Assembly: GCF_018739885.1 (NCBI RefSeq)
Contig: NZ_JADOES010000015.1
Span: forward strand, 1-64,000
Length of the DNA: 64,000 bases
Reading direction: 5' to 3'
Source of the DNA: Leptothoe spongobia TAU-MAC 1115
GTDB taxonomy: Bacteria; Cyanobacteriota; Cyanobacteriia; Phormidesmidales; Phormidesmidaceae
The translations under genes and the position numbers were made by a program. Numbering within the stretch: position 1 is the stretch's first letter; the number at the start of each line of letters is the position of its first letter. The notes under the pieces are model-generated. The model had not been told where the DNA came from. It worked only from the letters and a program-made list of their open reading frames with translations, and ran no database searches. This document shows, in pieces, positions 53,792 to 62,636 of the stretch.

Positions 53792-54823
53792 ATGCCCATG
53801 GCTGAAAATCCCTCTTCCGCTAACTCCACTCCTGCTGATGTAACAACCGATGCTCAGGAAGCATCAGAGGGGTCTAAGGCACGTCAGCTCTTGGGTATGA
53901 AAGGAGCTGTTGATGGCGAAACCTCTGTCTGGAAAATTCGCCTGCAGTTGATGAAGCCCATTACCTGGATTCCGTTAATTTGGGGGGTGCTTTGCGGAGC
54001 AGCCTCCTCTGGTCATTTTGTCTGGAGTGTTGACCATGTCCTAGCGGCATTAGCCTGTATGTTAATGGCTGGTCCTTTGCTGACCGGCTATACCCAGACT
54101 ATCAACGACTATTACGATCGCGAACTGGATGCTATTAATGAACCCTATCGACCAATTCCGTCGGGAGCCATCGGTTTGGGGCAGGTTCAGGTGCAAATCT
54201 GGGTGTTGTTGCTAGGTGGTATTACGGTTTCCTACGGTTTAGATCGCTGGGCCAATCACACATTCCCTATTCTGATGGCATTGGCTATTGGGGGTTCCAT
54301 TGTGTCCTATATCTATTCTGCGCCTCCCCTCAAGCTAAAACAAAATGGCTGGTTGGGGAACTATGCTCTTGGAGCTAGCTATATTGCATTGCCCTGGTGG
54401 GCTGGGCATGCGCTCTTTGGTCAGCTTAATGTCACCGTCATAATTTTGACATTGCTCTACAGCATGGCTGGTTTAGGTATTGCAGTGGTGAATGATTTTA
54501 AGAGTGTGGAAGGGGATGAAGCTCTGGGTCTAAAATCATTACCTGTGATGTTTGGAGTCGGTACGGCAGCTTGGATCTGCGTTCTGATGATCGATATATT
54601 TCAGGCTGGAATGGCCGCCTATCTTATAGCGATCCACAAAAACCTGTATGCGGTTTTACTGATCTTGATGATTATTCCGCAAATAACCTTTCAGGACATG
54701 TATTTTTTACGTGATCCACTGGCTAACGATGTGAAATATCAGGCCAGTGCTCAGCCTTTTCTCGTTATTGGTATGTTGATTTTAGGGCTAGCGCTAGGTC
54801 ATACCGATTATTTGGTGAGTTAG
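53792..54823 (+). CDS. chlG: Chlorophyll synthase (geranylgeranyl/phytyl transferase)
   Basis: 343 residues from the ATG at 53792; GTG at 53789 and ATG at 53798 are in-frame alternatives. It attaches a prenyl chain to chlorophyllide in the membrane. The UbiA-family prenyl-diphosphate site is NDYYDRELDAINEPYRPIPSG (Asp-rich, about 108-128), and a second Asp-rich loop is NDFKSVEGDEALGLKSLP. LLGMKGA..GE..WKIRLQLMKPITWIPLIWGVLCGAASSG is the ChlG N-terminal hallmark. About nine membrane helices are visible. Chlorophyll synthesis confirms an oxygenic phototroph. Confidence 0.97.
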   Translation: MPMAENPSSANSTPADVTTDAQEASEGSKARQLLGMKGAVDGETSVWKIRLQLMKPITWIPLIWGVLCGAASSGHFVWSVDHVLAALACMLMAGPLLTGYTQTINDYYDRELDAINEPYRPIPSGAIGLGQVQVQIWVLLLGGITVSYGLDRWANHTFPILMALAIGGSIVSYIYSAPPLKLKQNGWLGNYALGASYIALPWWAGHALFGQLNVTVIILTLLYSMAGLGIAVVNDFKSVEGDEALGLKSLPVMFGVGTAAWICVLMIDIFQAGMAAYLIAIHKNLYAVLLILMIIPQITFQDMYFLRDPLANDVKYQASAQPFLVIGMLILGLALGHTDYLVS

Positions 54824-54982
54824 GTCAGATTCTGATAGCCTTTTTGGAGATATATCAAGATATATCAATTGAGCTTTGTAGAAATTTCAGGTGTAGGCAC
54901 CTATCACACTTATCCAGCGAACTGGCTTTTGTCAGCGAGTTCACCATTTTTAGATCGATAGGTTCAGTAGGGTTTCTTTAAC

Positions 54983-57346
54983 GTGGCTAATTGGATTGGT
55001 AAAGTCAAAAATAGTGAGGCTAAGGGGCAGCCATCTGAAGTAAACCCTAGACAGGGAGTTCAACAGAGGCAGCCTAAGCCAATTTATAAGAGCTTTTTGT
55101 TTTGGCTCGCTCTGCTGGTAGGGGCTGGTGTTGCTGGTCCTGTAACCCGTGGTTATCGTTTTTGGCGAGAGGCGGCTGCAAATCTGCCTAATGTATCCGA
55201 TGCCTTGACGTTTGAGCGTACAGGAACGATCACGATCAAAGCTGACAATGATACTGTTCTGCAAAAGATTGGACCTGCAACCCAGGAATATCTTGAATAT
55301 GATGATATTCCAGACACTCTAATTCAAGGCTTTATTGCGTCAGAGGATCGACGCTTTTATGAGCATAAGGGCATTGACTATAAGGGCATTGCCCGAGCGA
55401 TGTATTCCAATCTGCGAAATCGTGAACTGGTGGAAGGAGCCAGTACGATTACACAGCAAGTGGCCAGGATTGTATTCTTGGATCAAGATCGTAGTTTTCA
55501 ACGCAAGTTTCGTGAAGCTCTGCTGGCTAATAAACTAGAAGAAGAACTTGGCAAGGAGAAAATCTTAGAGCGTTATTTGAATTTGGTATACCTGGGTGCT
55601 GGAGCCTATGGTGTAGCGGATGCTGCCTGGATTTATTTTGGTAAGTCAGTTGAAGAGCTGACGGTTTCAGAAATTGCCTTAATTGCAGGTATGGCTCCGG
55701 CCCCTAGCCTGTATTCTCCTCTAGTTAATGAAGACGCGGCTCGAGAGCAGCGGGATAAGGTGATTAGCCGGATGTTGGAGAATGGCGTCATTTCTCAGGC
55801 TCAAGCGACTACGGCTTATCGGAGTGATGTGGCGACTACGCCTAATGAGCCAAAGTTTCTCTACAGTGAATTTCCCTACTTTACTATCTATGTGCAAAAG
55901 CAGTTGCCGCAGTTGATTTCTGCAGATGAAATTGAAGCTGGTGGTCTGATTGTGGAGACCAGCTTAAAGCCAAAATGGCAGCGGGCGGCGGAATCCACCC
56001 TTGAGAATGTGTTAGAGGATTACGGTAGTTGGCAACGGTTTGAGCAGGGCTCAATTGTGGCGCTCAATCCTAAGACAGGTCAGGTTCATGCCATGGTGGG
56101 GGGGACCGATTTTGAAGAGAGCCAATTTAATCGGGTTACCCAAGCCCAGCGACAGCCGGGGTCAACGTTTAAAGCGTTTGTATATAGCACTGCGATCGCA
56201 AGTGGTACCTCCCCCTACAGGGGCTATGTTGATGCTCGCTATGTTGTTGATGGATATGAGCCCAAAAACTATGGCAATGGCTACAGCGGTAACGTAGAAC
56301 TTAGACGGGCCTTATCCTCGTCGATCAATATTGTGGCAGTGAAGGTGCTGGTCGAAGTAGGGTTTGAACCCGTTATCGCCATGGCCAAGCGTATGGGTAT
56401 CAAGTCAGATTTACTGCCTGCCTATTCTCTGGCATTAGGATCGTCAGAGGTCAATCTTTTAGAGTTGACCAGTGCTTATGGTTCCTTTGCTGCTAAAGGT
56501 AAGCATGTGGAGGCCCATGGTATTAAACGCATTACTAATCGGTCCGGTGAAGTCCTGTATGAGTTTAAAGATGAGCCAGAACAGGCCATTGATGAAGACT
56601 CTGCTGCAATTATGGCTTGGATGATGCGTAGTGTTGTAGAGGGGGGGACCGGTAGCAATGCCTATCTGAATGATCGTCAAGTAGCTGGTAAAACCGGCAC
56701 GTCTGAGAAAAATCGAGACATGTGGTTTATCGGCTTTACACCTCAGCTAGTCGTGGGTGTTTGGTTTGGTAACGATGATAGTAGTCCTACCCGAGGAGCC
56801 AGTAGTACTGCGGCCTATGCTTGGCGCAAATTTGTGTCACAGTTTATTGAGGAGCTGCCAGTAGAAAAATTTCCAGATCTACCTCGTCTGTCTGGTCGCA
56901 AGGGTTCAATTAAAGCAAAACCTGTCAAACCCGGTAAGGTTGTTGCTGATAAGGCGAGTGGCAGTAGCTCTTCTCAACCAGCACCTCAGCAAAGTTCACC
57001 ACCTCCACAACGGCGTTCAGAACCTCAACCAGCGGCACCAGAAGCCTCACCTGCTCCTGCACCAGCCACTCCGAGACAATCACAGCCAAGTCCTTCAGCT
57101 CCGGCTCCAGTAGCTCCGGCCCCGACTCCTCCAGTAGCAGCTCCGGCTCCTTCAACTCCGGCCCCGGCTCCCGTGGACCCAGCTATTCCTGAGCCGGTAG
57201 CCCCCGCTCCGGTAGCAGCTCCTGAGCCAGTAGCTCCCGCTCCAGTAGCTCCTGAGCCAGTAGCTCCCGCTCCAGTAGCTCCGGCTCCGGCCCCCGCTCC
57301 GGCTCCGGCCCCCGCTCCGCTGGATACGGGTGCGTCTGCAGAGTAA
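54983..57346 (+). CDS. Class A penicillin-binding protein (PBP1A type)
   Basis: 787 residues from a GTG at 54983 (no nearby ATG fits). One membrane anchor lies at about 37-55. The GT51 glycosyltransferase domain (about 85-260) has catalytic Glu121 in ASEDRRFYEHKGID, and ITQQVAR and KILERYLNLVYLG. The transpeptidase domain (about 330-615) has Ser394-Lys397 (GSTFK), Ser447-x-Asn449 (SIN) and Lys570-Thr-Gly (GKTGTS). The last 130 residues are a Pro/Ala/Gln tail, with an EPVAPAPVA repeat. It polymerises and cross-links peptidoglycan. Lies 159 bp downstream of chlG. Confidence 0.94.
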   Translation: MANWIGKVKNSEAKGQPSEVNPRQGVQQRQPKPIYKSFLFWLALLVGAGVAGPVTRGYRFWREAAANLPNVSDALTFERTGTITIKADNDTVLQKIGPATQEYLEYDDIPDTLIQGFIASEDRRFYEHKGIDYKGIARAMYSNLRNRELVEGASTITQQVARIVFLDQDRSFQRKFREALLANKLEEELGKEKILERYLNLVYLGAGAYGVADAAWIYFGKSVEELTVSEIALIAGMAPAPSLYSPLVNEDAAREQRDKVISRMLENGVISQAQATTAYRSDVATTPNEPKFLYSEFPYFTIYVQKQLPQLISADEIEAGGLIVETSLKPKWQRAAESTLENVLEDYGSWQRFEQGSIVALNPKTGQVHAMVGGTDFEESQFNRVTQAQRQPGSTFKAFVYSTAIASGTSPYRGYVDARYVVDGYEPKNYGNGYSGNVELRRALSSSINIVAVKVLVEVGFEPVIAMAKRMGIKSDLLPAYSLALGSSEVNLLELTSAYGSFAAKGKHVEAHGIKRITNRSGEVLYEFKDEPEQAIDEDSAAIMAWMMRSVVEGGTGSNAYLNDRQVAGKTGTSEKNRDMWFIGFTPQLVVGVWFGNDDSSPTRGASSTAAYAWRKFVSQFIEELPVEKFPDLPRLSGRKGSIKAKPVKPGKVVADKASGSSSSQPAPQQSSPPPQRRSEPQPAAPEASPAPAPATPRQSQPSPSAPAPVAPAPTPPVAAPAPSTPAPAPVDPAIPEPVAPAPVAAPEPVAPAPVAPEPVAPAPVAPAPAPAPAPAPAPLDTGASAE
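57188..57280 (+). repeat. Tandem 30-bp repeats in the PBP1A tail
   Basis: A unit of 30 bp starting CCTGAGCCAGTAGCTCCCGC occurs at 57221-57250 and again, identical, at 57251-57280, preceded by a diverged 33-bp copy at 57188-57220. It encodes PEPVAPAPVA-type repeats and is likely prone to slippage, so tail length may vary between strains. Confidence 0.85.
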
Positions 57347-57429
57347 GATGTAAAAGATTAAGATAAGTTACAGCTCATTCTCATAAATGGGAATCGAGTG
57401 AGTATTTTCGCAACAAGGACAAGTCCTCT

Positions 57430-57639
57430 ATGGTATTGGCATTCGGGGAAGTTGGTGCATCGGGGATCCCCATGTACTATTTTCAGCTAGTTTATGTGGT
57501 TGGCTTTATTGCCGCTATTGGTATTGGCTCTCTTGCTTGGTACAACTCCAAGCGACCACCCGGTTGGGAAGATGCGGCCCGCCCTGATTTTATCCCCGAT
57601 ATAGAACCACAAGAGGCTGATAGCCAATCAGAGGACTAA
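57430..57639 (+). CDS. Small membrane protein resembling photosystem II assembly factor Psb35
   Basis: 69 residues. One hydrophobic helix (about 17-40, FQLVYVVGFIAAIGIGSLAWY) is followed by NSKRPPGWEDAARPDFIP and an acidic tail. The YVVGFIAAIGIGSLAWYNSKRPPGWED stretch resembles what I recall of the Psb35 family, which stabilises the CP47 assembly module; this is from memory and should be checked. Cyanobacterial origin and a thylakoid location are plausible. It is 84 bp after the PBP1A gene and converges with the next small gene. Confidence 0.65.
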   Translation: MVLAFGEVGASGIPMYYFQLVYVVGFIAAIGIGSLAWYNSKRPPGWEDAARPDFIPDIEPQEADSQSED

Positions 57640-57653
57640 GATTAGGTTGTCAG

Positions 57654-57854
57654 TTAGTCGATCACTCTTAGGCGGCCTTGATTAATCGCCTCAAAAATTT
57701 CTTGTACCCATGCCTGCTCTTGGCTGTTGAGGTTACTTTTACCTAAGAGCGATTGCATTAGCATACGCTGGGTTTCACGATTGATCCGACGGCGGTTTAA
57801 GATGGTTCTCATTAGACTCTCTAGGGATTGAGTCGCGGTTTGGCCGTTTAGCAT
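57654..57854 (-). CDS. Small hypothetical protein, helical
   Basis: 66 residues, mostly helical, charged, no membrane segment: ESLMRTILNRRRINRETQRMLMQSLLGKSNLNSQEQAWVQEIFEAINQGRLRVID. The Leu/Met-rich helices and the final GRLRVID stretch look like a conserved small cyanobacterial protein, but I cannot name a family. Its stop is 15 bp from the Psb35-like stop. Confidence 0.7.
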   Translation of the reverse strand: MLNGQTATQSLESLMRTILNRRRINRETQRMLMQSLLGKSNLNSQEQAWVQEIFEAINQGRLRVID

Positions 57855-58136
57855 GGCACTTACTCCAGGGACAACTACAGGAAGTTAGCCATAAAGTCAT
57901 TTCAGAGATCTTTTATGTCTATACCTAATATGCTGTCTGGGTAAAGCTTTTGCCGTGATTTTAAGGCCTCAAAAATGTGATCTTTGGCACGTTTTTTCGT
58001 GATTTAGTCTAGTTTCGATGAGAGGATATTCTCTTCTTATTGTTGGGTTTGAACAAATCTCTGCCTGCCATACCATCATTCAACTAGCCGGATGTTAGCG
58101 ATAATGTTCGGCTTTTTGAGTATTTGTGCTGTAGCC

Positions 58137-58946
58137 TCAGATGCGATCGCTTTTGCATCGAAAATATTCAGAGAGAGCAGCGATTAAACCTGACGCTAAT
58201 ATCAATAAGACGCTAAGGGCATTGATATCAGGTTTGATGCCAGTTTTAACCCGACTGAAAATCTCAATCGGTAGAGGATTGGCACCGCCCGCTGTAAAGC
58301 TGGAAATCAGTAAGTCATCCATGCTCAAAACAAATGCTAACAAACAGCCTGAAAGAATAGCTGGAGTGAGTTGAGGAATGAGGACTTTGAGCAGTGCCTG
58401 GGTGGGGGTAGCTCCTAGATCTAATGCAGCCTCTTCCAAATTGGGATCTAAACCTTGGAGACGACTAGACACCACAATAGCGATATAGGCTAAGCAGAAG
58501 ACCATATGGGCTGCGATGGCTGTCCACAAACTTAGGGGGATAGCGACTGAGGCTAGAAAGACTAGGGTGGCTACTGCGATCGCAATATCTGGAATAATCA
58601 GCGGCAAGTAGGAAATCCCTACATAGAGCGACTTTCCTGGAAACCGATATTTGGATAGACCCACGGCCATCAAAGTGCCAAGTATTGAGGAAATCGCAAC
58701 GGCACACAGGGCAATTTTGAGGCTGTCTCCTAGGGCAAAAAACAGACGCTCATCACCCATTAGCTTGCGGTACCAAGTCAGGCTAAACCCTTTCCAGATC
58801 GCCCCATACCTAGACTCATTAAAGCTATATACCCCCAAAATAATGATGGGAATGTACATAAAACTGTACATGAGTATGGTCAACAGGGCCTGCCAGGAGG
58901 GACGGCGATTCTGGTGATTGGTATTGGCAGCGACGGCAGGTTTCAT
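58137..58946 (-). CDS. potC: Spermidine/putrescine ABC transporter permease PotC
   Basis: 269 residues, six membrane helices. The permease EAA motif is EEAALDLGATPTQALLKVLIPQLTPAI (about 170-196). YLPLIIPDIAIAVATLVFLA and VLSMDDLLISSFTAGG are characteristic of the PotC/YdcV branch (the FxxSxDDxxxSxF motif). The ATG overlaps the potB stop by 4 bp (ATGA), so translation is coupled. It is the last gene of the pot operon. Confidence 0.92.
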   Translation of the reverse strand: MKPAVAANTNHQNRRPSWQALLTILMYSFMYIPIIILGVYSFNESRYGAIWKGFSLTWYRKLMGDERLFFALGDSLKIALCAVAISSILGTLMAVGLSKYRFPGKSLYVGISYLPLIIPDIAIAVATLVFLASVAIPLSLWTAIAAHMVFCLAYIAIVVSSRLQGLDPNLEEAALDLGATPTQALLKVLIPQLTPAILSGCLLAFVLSMDDLLISSFTAGGANPLPIEIFSRVKTGIKPDINALSVLLILASGLIAALSEYFRCKSDRI

Positions 58947-59899
58947 GAATAAATCTCAGGGTTGCGATCTCCATATTTGAGTAGAAGTGCGATCGCTAAA
59001 CTCACCATTAAAATCAGTACCATACTCAAGGCAGAACCAAATCCCCAGTTACGTGCTACACCCAAAAATTGGTTATAGATCAATCGGGAAATTGTCATGC
59101 TGCTAGGACCACCGAGCAATGTAGGAACTACAAAATCTCCAAGGCTAGTGACAAAGACCAGCAGACACCCCGCTGCAATACCTGGCAATGTTTGCGGCAC
59201 TGTTACCCGCCAAAACGCAATCTGTGGGTTAGCCCCCAAATCTGCCGCCGCTTCCAACAGCTTTAAATCCAAACGTTCCAGCGAGGCATATAAAATCAGC
59301 ACCATATAAGGCAAGAAGCTATAAGTCATGCCGATATAGACTGCCCAGGGTGTGTTCATCAGGGATTGGGTAGGTAACCCTAAGGCACCTAGGACCAAAT
59401 TGATCACCCCCGAAGAACGTAATAGGGTGATCCAAGCGTAGGTACGCAGTAATGAAGATGTCCACAGCGGTAAGATGAACAGCACCAGCAGCAAATTTCG
59501 CCAGCGTTTGGGAGCCATCAGGGCTAACCAGTAGGCCACTGGAAAGCCCAAGAGTAAACAGAGTAACGTCGTACCCGTGGCAAAGGTGGCTGAGCGTTGT
59601 AAAACCTGTAAATAGGTAGGTTCTAATATTCTCAGGTAGTTGAGTAGACCATAGCCCGCAATCGGTTGACCCGGTTTTAGTCCCGGTACCAGACTCAACT
59701 CAGTAATGAGCAACATGGGCAGCACCATCAAGAGTAAGAGCCAAATCCCGGCAGGTCCTAGTAAGCCTATGGGCCTGGCCAAGTTACTCAACCAGCGCCA
59801 AATCAGGTCAAAAATTGCCTGAAGCCAATTGACGACTAGCGCAAGTAGCTTCTTAGGTTTCTGCTCTGCTTTGATCCTGTCGAATCCCGAGTTTTTCAT
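58943..59899 (-). CDS. potB: Spermidine/putrescine ABC transporter permease PotB
   Basis: 318 residues, six membrane helices plus a cytosolic N-terminal extension of about 45 residues. The EAA motif is LEAAADLGANPQIAFWRVTVPQTLPGI (about 214-240), and VTSLGDFVVPTLLGGPSSMTI is the PotB-type substrate motif. It pairs with PotC as the heterodimeric pore. It starts 35 bp after potD and overlaps potC by 4 bp. Confidence 0.92.
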   Translation of the reverse strand: MKNSGFDRIKAEQKPKKLLALVVNWLQAIFDLIWRWLSNLARPIGLLGPAGIWLLLLMVLPMLLITELSLVPGLKPGQPIAGYGLLNYLRILEPTYLQVLQRSATFATGTTLLCLLLGFPVAYWLALMAPKRWRNLLLVLFILPLWTSSLLRTYAWITLLRSSGVINLVLGALGLPTQSLMNTPWAVYIGMTYSFLPYMVLILYASLERLDLKLLEAAADLGANPQIAFWRVTVPQTLPGIAAGCLLVFVTSLGDFVVPTLLGGPSSMTISRLIYNQFLGVARNWGFGSALSMVLILMVSLAIALLLKYGDRNPEIYS

Positions 59900-59933
59900 G
59901 GGCTGATACTCTTAATCGGCACGAAAAGGAGGA

Positions 59934-61073
59934 TCAGGCGCTAGTGACTTTGGTCCAGTACTCATCGTAGAGAGCGTTGGCTTCGCCTACAGGAGCAATC
60001 CCTTCACATTTGGCTAGCAGATCCTCAGGGGGGAATAGGTTCTTATTGTCTAGTAATTCCTGGGATAGCATCGTCATGGCTTCACCGTTAGGTGTGGCAA
60101 AGAATAGACGCTCTACCGTTTCTTGGGAGACTTTAGGCTGGAGGTTGAAGTTGATCCATTCGTAAGCAGCATCCACATTTGGTGCAGACGTTGGGATCAC
60201 CATGGTATCAGTCCATACTGAGGAGCCACTTTCTGGAATCACATACTTGAATGTAGGATTTTCGAGACTGACTGGAATACCTTCCACTGAGTAAACCATG
60301 GAGAGGAGGAGGTCGCCACTCAGTAGCTCATCTTGCCAACCAAAGGACTTAAAGGAGGCTAGGTTGGGTTTGAGGTCTAGGAGCTTCTGATAAGCTTCCT
60401 CTAATTCTGTAGGGTCAGTCGCGTTGTAAGAATAGCCGAGGGAGCTTAGAACAGCACCCATGGTTTCACGGACGTCGTCGAGCAGAGTCATTTTGCGTGA
60501 CAACACATCACTGTTGTCCCACAAGTAGTTCCAATCGGTGGGAGGTGTGGTCAGTATTTCGGAATTGTAGAGTAGACCGGTGGTGCCCCAGCTGTAGGGG
60601 ATACTGTGGGAGTTTTCAGGGTCGTATACGGGGCTTTTCCACTTCTCTCGAATTTTATCTAAGCCGATCAGGCGTGACTTATCTAACTTGGCCAGCATAT
60701 CTAGACCGATCATCTCTGTAACCATGTAGTCCGACGGATAGATCAGGCTGTAGTTAGCCCCTCCACCGGCCTGCATCTTGGCCAACATGGTTTCATTCGA
60801 ATCATAGACATCGATTTTGACATCAATGCCAGTGGCTTCGGTGAACTGTGCGGCGAGCTCATCGTCGGTGTAGTCAGCCCATGTGTAAATGTGTAACGCG
60901 CCAGATGCTTCGGCTGAGGCGGTGGAGCTATCAGCGGGCTCAGGTTCGGTCTCACCAATGGTACGACGGCAGTTTGACAGCCCCATGACTGCCATAGTGG
61001 CAGCGGAGCCCTGTAAGAAATGGCGACGGGATGTACGCGAAAGCAGCGAGCTGCGAGATAGTCGGCGGGGCAC
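59934..61073 (-). CDS. potD: Spermidine/putrescine-binding protein PotD, Tat-type lipoprotein
   Basis: 379 residues. The N-terminus has twin arginines (SRRHFLQG, Arg16-Arg17) before a hydrophobic run ending LSNC (Cys35), so Tat export with possible lipidation is likely. The mature part is a cluster D periplasmic binding protein: LHIYTWADYTDDELAAQF, GIDVKIDVYDSNETMLAKMQ, IYPSDYMVTEMI and YSWGTTGLLYN. It binds polyamines or a related amine and delivers them to PotBC. It sits between potA and potB. Confidence 0.9.
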   Translation of the reverse strand: MPRRLSRSSLLSRTSRRHFLQGSAATMAVMGLSNCRRTIGETEPEPADSSTASAEASGALHIYTWADYTDDELAAQFTEATGIDVKIDVYDSNETMLAKMQAGGGANYSLIYPSDYMVTEMIGLDMLAKLDKSRLIGLDKIREKWKSPVYDPENSHSIPYSWGTTGLLYNSEILTTPPTDWNYLWDNSDVLSRKMTLLDDVRETMGAVLSSLGYSYNATDPTELEEAYQKLLDLKPNLASFKSFGWQDELLSGDLLLSMVYSVEGIPVSLENPTFKYVIPESGSSVWTDTMVIPTSAPNVDAAYEWINFNLQPKVSQETVERLFFATPNGEAMTMLSQELLDNKNLFPPEDLLAKCEGIAPVGEANALYDEYWTKVTSA

Positions 61074-61203
61074 AGTCTTTCTCCTCTAAGCAAACACCAT
61101 AGATACTTTAAAACCACTTCCTGACCTGAGGCCATTGGGAAATAGGAATTTGTTTTGCGATTTTTTGAGATCAGTTTTAATCAGGAACGTAAAATAACGC
61201 TGT

Positions 61204-62334
61204 CTAGGAGGGAGGGTTATGGGCAACTAGAACCTGACAATCGACGGCAGCCCATGATACATAAACTGATTCTCCTGGTTGATACCGCATATGGTTGGGT
61301 TGAAGCACGCGTAACTGCTCCCCCGTGGCTAATTCAATAATGCAATGAATGTGGGGACCTGTATACAGAATGTGTTTAACTTCTCCGGGATAACAATTGT
61401 TGTGGTTAGCCGGTTTTTTGGCATCAGTCTGGGTACTGAGATGAATTTTCTCAGGCCGAATACTGACATCGATGTCGGTAATATCATTGTGATCCGTTGG
61501 TGGCAGGGAGACTTGGAGGCCACTCTCGGTAGCTAATAGAGGGCAGGTTTCTGCGGCCAAAAACTGTCCAGATAGCAGATTGGTATCGCCAATAAAATCA
61601 GCTACAAAGGCTGTGGCTGGATGTTCATAAATTTCATTGGGGGAGCCTACCTGTTCGATCCGACCATCTTTCATGACGGCAATGCGGTCAGATAGGGATA
61701 GTGCTTCTTCTTGGTCATGGGTCACCATGATGAAAGTAATGCCAAGACGCTGGTGTAGGTTCGAGAGTTCTACTTGCATTTGTTTGCGCAGCTTGAGATC
61801 CAGAGCTCCTAGAGGTTCATCCAACAGCATGACCGCTGGGCGATTAACGAGGGCTCGAGCCAAGGCAACACGCTGTCTTTGTCCACCGGATAATTGGTTT
61901 GGGTAGCGTTTGGCGAAGCTTTCCATCTGGACTAAGGTGAGGGCTTCGCCGACGCGTTGGCGAAGGTCGGACTTAGGGATTTTTCGAATCTTGAGACCAA
62001 AGGCTACGTTGTCCCAGACTGACATATGGTTAAACAAGGCATAGCTTTGGAAGACCGTGTTGACCGAACGACGATGGGCTGGGATTCCATTCATGGACTT
62101 TCCCTGAATTGTCAACTCTCCTGAGGTGAGTGTTTCAAATCCGGCAATCATTCGCAGGGTGGTGGTTTTGCCGCATCCAGAGGGACCCAATATGCTGAAA
62201 AATTCACCCTGTCGAATTTTTAAATTTAACCCTTGAACGGCTATATCCTCTCCAAAGGCTTTGATGACGTCTCGAAGTTCTACATCCAATGCCGCTGCTG
62301 TATCTACCATGGGTGGAGAGATGGTTTGAGCCAT
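61204..62334 (-). CDS. potA: Spermidine/putrescine ABC transporter ATPase PotA
   Basis: 376 residues from the ATG at 62334 (MAQTISPP), chosen because the longer reading (to 62397) adds an unusual leader. Walker A GPSGCGKTT, Q-loop VFQSYALFNHMSV, signature LSGGQRQRVALARALV, Walker B VMLLDEPLGALD, and H-loop VTHDQEEAL are intact. The C-terminal TOBE domain (about 290-370: SIRPEKIHL, LATGEQLRVLQP) is present. First gene of potA-D-B-C, 131 bp upstream of potD, and divergent from mrdA. Confidence 0.94.
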   Translation of the reverse strand: MAQTISPPMVDTAAALDVELRDVIKAFGEDIAVQGLNLKIRQGEFFSILGPSGCGKTTTLRMIAGFETLTSGELTIQGKSMNGIPAHRRSVNTVFQSYALFNHMSVWDNVAFGLKIRKIPKSDLRQRVGEALTLVQMESFAKRYPNQLSGGQRQRVALARALVNRPAVMLLDEPLGALDLKLRKQMQVELSNLHQRLGITFIMVTHDQEEALSLSDRIAVMKDGRIEQVGSPNEIYEHPATAFVADFIGDTNLLSGQFLAAETCPLLATESGLQVSLPPTDHNDITDIDVSIRPEKIHLSTQTDAKKPANHNNCYPGEVKHILYTGPHIHCIIELATGEQLRVLQPNHMRYQPGESVYVSWAAVDCQVLVAHNPPS

Positions 62335-62636
62335 AGGATGCAATCCTCTTGATTGGTTCATTTGCATCATTTTACGGGGAGGTGCTCCAAATCCCAATTC
62401 CTCAGTATGCTGCTGGAGTTTAGCCTGAAGGGCTAGACTGATATCTAAAGTTTGGGTTTTACACCTAAAAACTTATTTATTTTTTATGAACTCAAGAGTT
62501 TGTAATTACTGAACGTTTGAGTTATAGGCGTAGTTTGATGGACATGATGTGATTATTATCCCCACTGTTCTTTCTGGCTACCCATTTCGATTCTCAATCT
62601 TTTTTCAAAATCTAGGCAACTTGCTTACCGTCAATC

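Noticed and set aside
57221..57280. A non-coding satellite
   Set aside because: The tandem repeat stays in frame within the PBP1A gene and has a multiple-of-three period.
60743..61135. A 130-codon open frame on the minus strand overlapping the potD start
   Set aside because: It is a different frame across the well-supported PotD signal peptide and binding domain.
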